Positions 21,201 through 33,200 of a stretch of 64,000 bases of DNA are shown here, piece by piece (position 1 is the first letter of the stretch; the number at the start of each line of letters is the position of its first letter). Below the pieces are notes generated by a model. That model was not told the origin of the DNA. It saw nothing but the letters and a program-made list of their open reading frames with translations, and did not search any database. This DNA comes from Alligator mississippiensis (lineage: Eukaryota > Chordata > Crocodylia > Alligatoridae), in contig NC_081831.1 in NCBI RefSeq assembly GCF_030867095.1, positions 68,710,716 through 68,774,715 of the forward strand, given 5' to 3'. A program made the translations under genes and the position numbers.

Positions 21201-22794
21201 CTGCAGGCTGGATCCAGCCTATGTGCCGTAGGTTGATCACCACTGGTATACATGCGTATTATTAACCCTCCCCATGTCCTTCACTGCCTTGTTTTTGTCA
21301 CAGCTACTGCATGTAACACTCACAGGATCTTTGTACAGTAAAATACTTCCATCCTCGAGACTGATGTAAATCAAAGCATCTTTCAGAGGGTTGAAGTGCA
21401 AATACTGAGCCATAAAAATCTTGCTAGTGTCCTAATTTTTTGGAGTTACATTATTCCTTATTTATGAAACTATGTTGTAGTTTAAAAATGGTACTCCAGC
21501 ATTTTACACATTCCAATATGTACACAAGGAAGTAGTTAATAAAAGCATTACTATACACTTTTGTGAAGACATAAGTATGCTAAGCAATCTTTTCTTCACA
21601 AGGATAAACTTACATATGGGTTTTGCTTCAGTCTCCAAATGCATCAACATATGCTGAACATGACTAAAGGGAAAGTAGCGTATAAAGTTTGAAGATGTAC
21701 GTTGTGGCTGTATTTTCCTTTTAAAATACTAAACTAAATCGGTATCAGACAGCCTGATTACAAGAAAGCACTCTAAGATATCCCTGTAAAAAAATCTATA
21801 ATCCATCATAAATTTAAAAAGTACAGCAACCTGTACTAAAAATAAGCCTGTTTCTGACTGAAGGAAGTAGAGAACAAGTACATTCTAGCTATTCAGAAAG
21901 CAAATCTTGACTAGTTACAGCCAATGTACATTTTCAGGTCACTCATATGCATATTTTAGTGTGAATCATTTAAATAATTTAAAACGTAATTGAATAATAT
22001 GGCTATAAAATAATCTGCTGTGGAAAAGAATATTACCATTCCAGTGCAAAATACTAGCTAGTCACAACCTTTTGGGCACTGTCATTGTTGTGCTACTATA
22101 TATTAAAAACAACACAATTGTGTATCGTATGTACTGATCTAACCTGGATTTAAGATAGAAGGAGGATTTTCTGTATTGAGTAGATTCAATTACTTTTGTA
22201 CAAAGTAAAAAAAAAAAGAATATCTTATTTTAAGTTTCAGGTAGGTTTCTCCAGTATATGGAAAAAACACCACACATGCTAGAGAACATGTTAATTTTAA
22301 AATACAATCATACATTTGGTTAACCCAGGAAGAGCTGATTAAAACTAAAAGCCCTTCATAATTCAAATTTCAATATTTAATCCCTATATATTAGTCAGTT
22401 TCTCTCTCTGCCAGTAAGTGTCCAGAGTTTTGGCTTAATACTTCTGCTCCACTTGTAACATTTAGTTTCATAGAAAGTCCATGGTTATAAATTTCAAATA
22501 CATGTCAAAATGATTTTTAAAAATCATGTTTAGTTTGACAAAATATATCTTTTTATGAAATAAGTACGTTTTTCTTGCACACTTGGCACAAAATTAATAC
22601 ACAAAGATACCTAAAGAGAAAAAGGGCTTTACAGAATACCGTTAAGTGCTGTATTTTCCAAAGGTTCCTTCTAGGACAGTTTGGCAAGATCCACCAACTG
22701 ACATGTTGGCATCTGTAACCTTCATGATATCGCTGCTAACAACAGGCCCAAAACAACATGGTCATCACTAACAGGAAGGGACAGCTGTAGAAAC
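18277..22794. other. intergenic, downstream of the PICALM-like gene
   Basis: AT-rich DNA with a poly-G run near 18287 and poly-C runs near 18440, 18604 and 20646. AATAAA signals on the minus strand near 19400 and 19555 could serve a very long alternative 3' UTR of the PICALM-like gene. No coding exon is recognised. Confidence 0.45.
20930..21245 (-). mobile_element. hAT element remnant
   Basis: The right end GGTTGATCACCACTG at 21231-21245 is the inverse of a common hAT terminus (CAGTGGTGATCAACC), and the interior has CCAGATGGCACAGCTCTGCA, a typical MER-type hAT interior. The left end is decayed and no duplication was found. Confidence 0.45.
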
Positions 22795-23075
22795 AATGGG
22801 CGCCTATACACGTACACTGAGGCCACTCCAATGAGCTGTAATTATTGCGTGGTAATTACTGAGCTCCAACAGACTCCAGCAGCATATGCATCAGTGTCCC
22901 TGTGCTGAAAAATGTTGGCTGGGGCACTTTAAAGCTTGTTCAATGAGCTTTAGTTAAAGCACCCCTGCCACCATTTTTCAGTAGGCAGGGATGCTGATAC
23001 ACATGATGCTCTGGGCGCTTTAATTAGAGTGGCTCCCCCACCCCGCTCCCTGGAGCATGTGTATAAACACCCAAT
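22795..23075. mobile_element. 275-bp terminal-inverted-repeat MITE
   Basis: The body is 22798-23072. The left end GGGCGCCTATACACGTAC and the inverse of the right end GGGTGTTTATACACATGC match at about 13 of 18 positions. Both sides are flanked by AAT. The interior is partly palindromic (AATGTTGGCTGGGGCACTTT against GTGGCAGGGG-type sequence). The superfamily is not clear. Confidence 0.55.
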
Positions 23076-24144
23076 ATGAATAAGAAAGGTCTGCTAGTTT
23101 TCTTCTCAGGACAAAACAGTTTAAGATTCTCTCTCAGTTACACGTAGACATTATGAGAGCACTTCTATCACTAAAAATCCTAGAAAATGCATTCTGAATT
23201 GTGTACTTTGTGTACTTTAATGCTGTTTTTATTTTTCAGGTGTTTAGGATGAGGCTATATAAATAGCCATGTATATGGCTAACAACTTATGATTTTTAGT
23301 GGAATAGTTTAATAAACATGAAAATACCTCACCATCTTTTGAAGTTGTTGGGTATACTTGGGTAGGCTGCAGTAACATTTTTCATAGTTAATGATTTAAG
23401 AGATTTTTCTTTTATGAGAAATGCAAATTTCTTAATATAGCATTTCCCTTTTGCTATTACTACACAAGAAATACTGCAGCATTAAATAAATAGTGTACTT
23501 AAAAATTAACACATCAACACATTTAAAATAATTATCATTATCATTTGTAAGGACTGGGTTGGGTTTTGGAACAAGTGGAACAAGCCATTCTCTAAGGCTT
23601 GATAATACCAGGAAGGTAAGTCCTGGTTCTCAGAAGCTAGCACTGCTACTTTTCCTTTTTTTAAAAACACAGTTACCCAAATTTTGAAAGGTCATCTCCT
23701 GTTTAGTGGTTGGCAACAAGATTTTCTATTCCCTCTAGCTTGCTACTGTTGGGTGTGCCTAGTTTTACTGTAACATGAAGGCAACTCTTCCTAGAACTAA
23801 GAATGATGCTGCTATTTGCACACAGGATAGATGCTGTAAGGAAGTGCAGCCAATGCCATCTGTTAAGAAGCTGCACAGGCTCTTCTATGACATACTAGCT
23901 TCCCCTGCTTGGAGACAGATTCCAAGTTCATGCCAAAGCCTGGATCTCTCAGCTAGCAATGTAACACTGACATAATGCCAATAGACCAGTTTTCTGTTAA
24001 TATTTTCATTCATATACTGTTATATTGTTAGATAATTGATTCACAGCATTTAAAACTCACAGTATAAAATTTATGAATTACAAGAAGCTATTCTAGTGAG
24101 AAAGAGCTGTCTGATTTCACACAATATTGGCCTTATATGATAAT
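23076..24144. other. AT-rich flank beyond the likely polyadenylation site
   Basis: No exon or element is recognised. If a more distal polyadenylation site is used, this would be 3' UTR of the PICALM-like gene. Confidence 0.4.
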
Positions 24145-24628
24145 GCAAGCATTACTCTATCAGTACTTTATTAGAGCATATGAAAGTTTTATTGCTCAAC
24201 TTCATGTGAGTCTTGCCTTGATTACAACAGCCACAAAGTTTAGGGAGAAAATAAATAGAATTATGATACCCTCAATTAACTTTCTACAGGCAATCTGTTG
24301 ACGAATAAAATTACAAAACAATCATGTAAGCCCCTCTTCAGAAGGTGCAAGTCAGATTCTTCTCATCTTCTAAACTTAGTTGACCTTTAGCTTCAAAGAT
24401 TTCAGTTTTTAACCAAACAGTCTAAAACCAATGAACAATCATGATTCCATACCACAGTGACTGTTATAAACAAGAATCTCTAAAGCACTGCCATTCAAAA
24501 GTATTTTTTACACTGAACAGGGAGTAGGTAGATGCCCTGCTGAAGACTGCATTGTAAGAAGATCGAAAATTCAGTCTCTTTTTTTTACCAATATTTGGTT
24601 GTTAATGTATCTTGATGCTTTGGTGGCT
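24145..24628 (-). other. probable 3' UTR of the PICALM-like gene
   Basis: The UTR follows the TAG at 24631-24629. On the gene strand two AATAAA signals lie at 24193-24188 and 24172-24167, about 440-460 nt past the stop, with TG-containing sequence after them. Cleavage near 24145 is inferred. More distal signals exist, so longer forms are possible. Confidence 0.5.
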
Positions 24629-24643
24629 CTACATAAACTGCAT
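24629..24643 (-). CDS. PICALM-like: PICALM-like exon 22 (last codons and stop)
   Basis: The acceptor CCTTCCTTACAG is followed by ATG CAG TTT ATG TAG, giving MQFM and stop; PICALM ends IQFM. The rest of the exon is 3' UTR. Confidence 0.92.
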   Translation of the reverse strand: MQFM

Positions 24644-27600
24644 CTGTAAGGAAGGAATTAGATTTAAATGAAAACTGGTTATTACATAGTCTACTACTAT
24701 ATAGTCTTTCTTTCACTAGGATAGGTGAATAAATTACTGTGCCTACAAATGAGATGCCTAACTTAAATCACCTGACAATTATTATTTGGGATGGGGTGAA
24801 GCATATTTTTCAAAAGGTTTACACCATCATATACAAAAAGCTACAAGATCCAAACAAGAATGCAGGGAAAAAAAAGTGATTATTCTCCCACCCCAGTATA
24901 ACGTTTGTACTCTATCTAGTTTTCTATTCCAGCAGTGGGCCCAACCCACCAGAAAACATCTGTTCACTGCCTGCTAACTTGTGTAAAGCTAAACTGCTCA
25001 GGGAATGACTGGGTGACTTTTTTTTTTTTTGCCAAATCTGCCTGACCTGCATTTCTTAACTGCTCTCCATTTGTCTATCCTCCTCCCTTTTATTTTTCGC
25101 AGGCTGCAGAGTCTATCAAAAGCCACCATCCTTACAGAGTAAGCCCATCACATTTTCCAGTGTGGGAATAAATGACTGTGACCCTAATGAGATCCAAGTG
25201 ATGACACCCTGGGCCAAAAGGAAGGTGCAGTTTTACTTAGTGCCATGTTCTTTTAAGGCAGGGGTGCCAAATCCATACTACAGGACTTCTTGCAGGCTAG
25301 ATCCAGCCCAGGGCACGAGGAACTGGGAGAGGAAGCTCCAGTTCTGAGCCAGAGCTGCTGCTGCATGCCCCATATTGGAGCTAGAGCTCAGTCTCCAACT
25401 CTAGCCCAGGTTATGCTGCAAGACCAGAGGCCGGGGAAGTAGGACTGTGGCAGTGGCATCAGGTGAAGCAGCCATAGAGCAACTGGAGCTATGTCATCTC
25501 TCATTCATATCTGCCATGTCCACAGGGGCCCTGGATTCTGGTGGCCCACAGGTAGTCCAGTGGGCCAGATAAAGCAGCTCTGTGGGCTGTATGTTTGAAA
25601 AGGATCCACTAAAACAGAGGTGTCAACTCCACAGTTAAAGAGAATGGCAGTGTCCCCCCACCGCCTCCCCAACAAGTCTGTTAGAGCTTACAGGACCATG
25701 AAGCAACTAAAACTAGACCTTTTTCCTATTGACACACTGGATAATCAATAGAAGCTAGGATATTTTACTGAAGCACAAAAGGAATGTAAAATTCCTAAAG
25801 ATACTGGTTAAACTACAATTCATTTACTTGCTCTTACTGTAACTAGAAAAAAAAAAAAAATCACCTGAGTTCCAGAAACAGGTGCAAAGGGATTTGTTGC
25901 CCGTAGGCCTGGCTGTGTATAAATCATTGGCTGGGGTGCCATCAAAGGAGCCGGTGCAATCTGAGTTGGTACCTACAAAATAGAGTGATTAAACAATAGC
26001 CCAAAAGAGCATATTACGGCCATAAACTGAATCCATGAACTGAAACTTTGTACACTGAATCCAATAACAAGCAATACATACAAACATGGAGCTCCTCTAT
26101 TGTCTTAGGGTGAACAAATATGGGACAAGTCAAGTATATTAAGGTGTGATATTTGAAAATGTATATAATTAGTGTCAGAAGAAATGAAATTAATCAAACA
26201 AGCTGCTTACCATCCCATACACAGGCACTTGAGGTGTGGTAACTGGATAAGTCATTGGAGCAGGTACCTTTAACAGCAAAAAAGAAAGAAAAAAATACTA
26301 GTTACCTAAAAAAAACCCAAACAACAGCTGTATTGGTAACGCATCTTTATTTTACAGAGTACATTGTATTTTGTGTCGTACTTAGTATAGGTTACATGTT
26401 TATGAGAAAGTAACTTACATATCCAGGATAATGTACTCCATTCTGGCATGGCAAAAAGGAGTAAGGACAGAAAATTATTTAAGAGTTATTGAAACTAGAC
26501 AACTTAACCCAGGAATAGGTACCAAAACGAACTACATCTCATCTTGTTGTGAACACTAAATTTAGTGTTCAGTGTTGAACTAGAACAGTTAGTGTACTAT
26601 ATATAATATGCTGTAACAGCATAACTGCAAAAGCACAACCGAAATACAAACAATAAAAAGTTACATTAATCAGGCAATTTGCATAGAAAAGAAGGAAAAT
26701 GTTATCTAAGGGAGGTGGGTGGTCAGGCTAATAATAGAAATGCTGATTAGGTTTTTGCTAAAACAAGCTGCATATGAGTGCTTCTGCTAGCTTTTCAAAC
26801 ATTTGGGGTACAAGGTTTTGAAGCTCCTCTCCAAGCATCCATGCAAACAACAGCGTGTAGGGCATGCTATATAAAAGTGTATTCATGTACGCAAAGCCTG
26901 CTGGTTTTGTTTTAACTTTATACACATGCACACACCCATCGCATAGTTATGGCCAAGTATTAGGTGCAAGGAGAGAGAAAAAAGCCAGTAATCGTTCAAC
27001 AAACAAACAGGGAACCCTTGAGCAACACTGATTCTTTGCCTATTGACACCTTCCATATAATCCTTGTATTTGCAGGGGGTTAGGTACTGAATAGCAAAGG
27101 GAAAAAAATAAAGTCAGCAGTGGGAGCAGCCACTTATAAATTCATTTCTATGTGACATAAAAGCCAATGCGAGGAGTGCACACCAAGGAGGAGCAGTCAT
27201 GGTTACATAAGAGAAAGATACAACTGATGTGGTATCCGAAAGAAAGCATGACCTGGCTACAACATACACAAACGCAGGCTCTATACCACAGAATGCAAAC
27301 TGAGGACCATGGCAAATTATCCAAATAAAGGCAAGAGAGTAACAGAAGGATTAAGCATTTATTAAATTAAGAATCAAGCCTACATTTTAAAACAGTCATG
27401 CCTTTGAAGAGACACTGAGAAAGAGACAGATAATGGAGAATATCAAGAACACACACAGTGGTAACCTGAAGGCACATGTGTACTGTGTAGGATTGCCTGT
27501 CTGTATGTTTTGGGGGGGTTGGGGAGGTGAGGGGTGGGGTGGGAAAGAGGGCAGCAAAGGTAGAATTTATTAGCTCACATTAGCAATACAGACAAATAAC

Positions 27601-30186
27601 TCCGAAAGGAAGATCAAACTTATACTGCCCCAGAACTGTGCTAAGCACCACCACAGTGAGGCAAGCAACACCCACTGCACACATTTCCTCCTTAAACAAA
27701 CAGGACAGGAATGCATCAGTAAACAGTCCTGAGAGACTAAGTTTTTTAGCATGTGCCCAACACATCCTCAAGGCCTTGCATTATATTCATTTCAATAGGT
27801 AGCAAACGTGAAGAGCTTCACTGGGGTGGGTTATACCAGGGTCCTTCTGTGATGGAAACATGCCTCAAGTCAGACATTTGCAATAAGTTCTGGAAGACTT
27901 TTATCAGCATTCCAGGTCTACTTTCTTCAAAGCTGTCATTTCAGGAGACACCATTAGTACATTTGTAAGCAAAAGACAGGAAGATAGTCTGAGTTCTTAA
28001 AGGTTCAGTATAAGAATAAAGTAACCTAGAACATCTCTGGCTCCTGACTCTACAAAAATCAGAAACTGCACATTTTAAACAGCTACACATTATCATTATC
28101 CATTTATTTTTAGCTGGTGATATTGTCAATAAAGGCCAGAAATTGCTACTGAATGACCCACACTTAGGAGTAAGCAGAAATTGAAATATTCTTTAATATC
28201 ATTTAGGACTTTTTATTTATTCAGTTTCAGTGCAACTTTTGTCTCAGCTATAACGTAAATCATATAAATAGTTTTCAGGATGCTTGTCCTTGTTTTGGGC
28301 AATATTTAAAAGTAAACAAAAGCACAGTCTGTGTATTACATTATTATTTAATAACTTACCAGAAAGCCATATATACACTCCCTCCACCCACAAACACACA
28401 GCATACAACCTTTTTCTAACTGCTAATCCCACCCTACCCTGCACAGAAAAGGTAAGATTTTCAAGAGTGCTTAAGCAATTCAAGAATCTTGAAAACACTA
28501 ATTGATAGAAGTGCCTAAATATATATATATGTGTGTGTGTGTGTATATTTATTCCCCCCCCCTCCCCCCCCCCCCATCTAGGATCAATATTTCAAGATAC
28601 TCAATAACTGGTAATTTAAAATGCACTCAAGTGAGCACTGAAGTGTTTGAAGAACAAAAAAAAATCTATCCTTTCTTTAGCTTCTTTTGATGTACTCTTG
28701 AGGGATCTGTTGCAATTCTACACCATGGATACTTATGCAGCAGACAAGTTATTCAACTGGGGAAGCAAAGAACAAGATAAGACTCATCTTCATTTAGTTT
28801 GTCTTGAAAACAAAAAGGAATGGGTATAATGCTCTGCGTGTTTCTTACTTCTATGACTGATTTGACAAAGTATTCCAGTTCATAGCTGACTTGGGGATCT
28901 TCAGTACATTCAAGTGTAGCAAAACCCCCAGTTTTTCTTTTTTTTTTTCTTTTAAAATGCATTCCCTCCTCTTCCCCAACCATTTCTGACTTTTTCTTTC
29001 CCTCTCTATTCCCTATAAATAAGTATAAGTGAGCTAAGACATAGGATAAGCTTCAGCATTTTATTTTGGTAGCAAGTTGTATTTTGTTTTGTTTTTTTCT
29101 CCTTCTTTATATTGCATAATTATTATGTTTATATTGATTTTTACTGTTCTATATTACTGTTTTACTAGTACTATATGATTTAGGCCTACATACGTAAGTT
29201 AGCATAAGTCATGTCAAGTTTCCATTTTGTTTGTCAAGACTCCATCTTGTCCCCAGACCCAGTTGTGTAACGCATGACTCACACCTACCTCTCCTATGTA
29301 ACTTGGTTCCTGAATGAAAAGGGATGAATGAGGGTGCTTGAGATGCACTGGCCCTGCCGGCAACCCCCCTCTGGACAACACCTACTGGACAAGGACCCCT
29401 TTCCAACCTGAATAGTTAGCTTTTACCCCCCACCCCCTCTTCTACTTGAACTCTGCTTCTCTTCCCTATCTGGACTCCAACCCTTCCACTGAGTCTCTTT
29501 CTTCTGCTGCCATTTTGAGTGCGTACATGAACCAATAACTTCATGAGGCTGTTTGGCGTGTTGTCTGTTTAATAAACCTGTTATTTGGACCCCTGAGTTG
29601 GGTTTTGCTTTACTATGGTTCAGACCTGCTCCAACCTCTGCTCCTCGCCCCTCTAACTTCTGTTTCATTTCTCCCTCTCCTTCTTCTGGCTCACTGCCAC
29701 CTTCAACACCTGTCCTGAGTTCCTCTCTGCCTCCAAACCCCCTGTTTCTTTGCCGCTCTCTTATCCCCACTGCCTTTTCGCCCGAGCAACCAGGTTTCTG
29801 CCTGAGTTTCTTTTCTGGCTATCTCCTCTCTGCCACCACTTATCTGCCCCCCCCCCACCCAGTCTCAGCTGTCTGCCTCAGTTTCCAGCCCCAACCTCCC
29901 AGGTTTCTGTTTCTCTCTTTCCTGGCCATCTCCTCCTTGCCACCAGGCTTCCCACCCCCTCCCATGCACCAGTGACCTCGAGTAACCCTGAGGCCACTTG
30001 TTCTTAAGTAAATCCAAGCCTCAGTTCCTCAGCCAGCTTTTCTCTAGTCCACCGGTTCTAATCCCAGTTCTGGCAACTTTAACTCCCTACACTTTAACTC
30101 TCTCTCTCTTACCTTAACCTTCCCCCAAGTATCCCAGATACCCCAAACACACACATACATACTATACCATCCAAGTTAGGAACTTA

Positions 30187-30219
<33 letters not shown>

Positions 30220-33200
30220 ACGCGCGCGTATCATTGTGTGCATGATATACGAATTAGTGATCTGTGTATGTGCACCTGTGTATGTGCGGGTATTGACAAT
30301 TGACTTTTGTCTAATTTTTAGTGTGTAGTGTGTATGTGCTTGAATTGGTGATAGGTATGCATGTGCCTAGGCTAGATTGGATGTGTATGTGCCTTAGCTG
30401 TGTGTGCGTGTGTAGTTTCATAGTTGGTAGGGTCGGAAGGGACCTTAGCAGATTATTAAGTCCGACCCCCTGCCATGGCAGGAAAGAGTACTGGAGTCAA
30501 ACGACCCCGGCAAGGTGTTCATCCAGCCTCCTCTTAAGGACCCCCAGGGTAGGAGCCAGCACCGCTTCTCTTGCAAGTTGGTTCCAGATCCTAGCTGCCC
30601 TGACAGTGAAGTAGCACCTCCTGATATCTAGCCTAAGTCTACCGTCTGCCATCTTGTGACCGTTATTTCTTGTCACTCCTGGTAGTGCTTGGGGGAACAC
30701 GGACTCCCCCGATGCTTGCTGGTCCTCCTGACTTGTTTGTAAAAGGCCATTAGATCCCCCCCTCAACCTTCTCTTGTGGAAGCTGAACAGGTTCAGGTCC
30801 CTTAGCCTCTGCTCATAGGGCCTGCCCTGCTGTCCCCTGATCATGCGAGTGGTCCTCCTTTGGACCCTTCTCCATGTTGTTCACATCCCTCCTGAAGTGC
30901 GGCACCTAGAACTGGACGTAGTACTCCAACTGCGGCCTGAACAGTGTTGCATAGAGGGGAAGGATCACCTCCTTGGACCTGCTTGAGATACATCTGTGTG
31001 CATGTATGCACCTAATTGAGTTGCGTGTTTGTGTCACACCCTCCTGTCTAACAGCACAATATTGAGATCCTGAGAGTTGGCCTGACCCCACAGGCAACAA
31101 AGTTATCTCAGCAGAACAATCAGTAGGCAGACTTGGATACCTCGCAGTATTAGGTTCCTTACCCCCTGCAGAGATGAGGTTTACCAAAGTGACTGGGGTA
31201 TACAGCACCACATCAAAACAGGTGCACTGAGGTGCTCCTGCTGATTATTGTGGCTTTCATTTTAGGAGTGTTGCTTCTCTGATCAACCGCATAGGACTGC
31301 TGACATGTTTCAGCAAAGATAGGAATTCAAGTGAGTTGTGAACTACATGATTATGAATTATCCAGATTCTACTTTACCAAAATGTGCAAAACATTTTTAG
31401 TATTTAGCTGAATAATTATAGTCCAAGATGGCTTAACTTTTCATTAATAAAACCCATTAAGATGATTTGATAAGAAAGCTGTCAAGAAATACAGATGGGA
31501 AGCTACATGAATGCAGAGTACAAGGAGAGATAAAGCAAGAAAAGGGACAGAGCAAGCTGGGAAAGGTAACTGTATGCTTTAAGATGTACTCTTCGGCTTT
31601 TGACAGAAAATGGACTAGTTCCTTTCTTGAAAAGACAATATATTGAGGCTTTTTTGGAAAGCTGTCTCAATATGGGGGGCGAGAGAGAGAAGCAGGGAGA
31701 ATTTGTGTTCTCAACAAGAAACTCAGTATATTATAATTCATTTAAATGGGCAAGTTTTGCAATGGAAGGCCAGCCAGTAGACACTTAAACGATACAACCA
31801 ATATCTGCACAAGTAGGAGAGCTTTCCCTGCCCCACAGGGCTTGATGGATCTTCCAGTTATTAATGCAGAGTAACCAATGCACTAGATCTTTTTGTAAGA
31901 ATAAAGAGGTGGCACCTGCATGAGGCCAAATCCTATTGCCAACAGTCTTAAAATCGAAGAACTGCTGTGACACCTCAAAGTTTTTTTCACCCTCCACCTC
32001 ATTTTGTTCATTTTAACTCAAAATTCATGGGACACTGAGTGCACTTGATAGTGCGGTGCATAATTTTAAAGTCAGAAATGACATAAGAACCTTCCAACTC
32101 CACTCCCCCAGAAAACTTACTATATGTGGAACAGGAGGAATAGGGGCAGGATTCCATGTGGTTGATGTGCTTGTTTTTGCCTGCCAGTTTGTTCCACCAG
32201 TAAGTTTTTTCTCCGTAGGCTGAGTCCACTGCATGTCTGACCTAGAAAAAATAGCAGCAGAACTTCTACACAGAGCTAATTTTTACTGAACACAGCACAA
32301 GCACTTTGACAGGTTAAGATTATTTCTAAGCAGTAAGCAAATATACTATTGAGAAATAAAAATGCAATAGGTAGGTATAGGGGTTTAGGTTGTAGCCGTG
32401 TTGGTCTAAGGACATAGGCAGACAAGGTTCCTTGGGTGAATTTGATATCTTTTATTAGACCAACCCAAATAGTTGGAGAATAGTTATTAAGCAAGATTTC
32501 GGGTTCAAAAACCCTTCGTCAGGCTAAGGAAGTTTCAGCTGTTGGTGTGTGCTTTTCCTGGAGCCATAGGTAGGTATAATAATTCAAGCACCAAATATTT
32601 ATTCAGAAGTTTGTTACGTAAGTCTTGTTCATTTATATTGGTAATTTATTCCAACTATCTAGTTATTTATTTAAATTATCACTTTTATCTGTATGCTGGC
32701 AATTTTCCAATTTTCTTAGAAGCAAGATGAACAGTAAAGTCTATGTACTGAAATGAAGCTTAATTATTCCTTGGACAGTTTTACACAAATTGATTTGTAA
32801 GACCTATTTCAAAAGTGGCTTACTTCAAATGACATGCTAATTGATCTTGCAAGTTAGGTCGTTCAAATTTCCATATTGAGCTTGTCAGTTTAATAAGGGC
32901 TGTTATTGAACGAGTAGGTGAGTTCTTTCCGAACTATTGAAGGTTTTTTATTCATAAAATATTTATTAGGGAAGACAAGAACTCTCTTGATCTATCTATA
33001 CTTTTACTTAATTATTTGACCCATCTAGAATCTGTCTGTACCATTAACTAACAATATTATCCAGTTATGATTCAATTCTGTTGCCAGCAGTAACATTTCC
33101 TAACCAATGCAAATGATTTTCAGAACAAACAATCTTTGTTAGTAAAACCTTCCTTTGATTCTGTCTGACAGTCTATAGAGCATGGTTTCCACAATGAAAA

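Noticed and set aside
28503-28577. CRISPR-like or regulatory meaning of AT/GT and poly-C runs
   Set aside because: They are ordinary simple-sequence tracts in an intron; no spacer structure is present and the genome is eukaryotic.
29190-30180. Possible LTR-like segment with an AATAAA signal in a C/T-rich stretch
   Set aside because: Only general features of an LTR are present. I could not identify two ends, a duplication or any internal retroviral part, so it is left unassigned.
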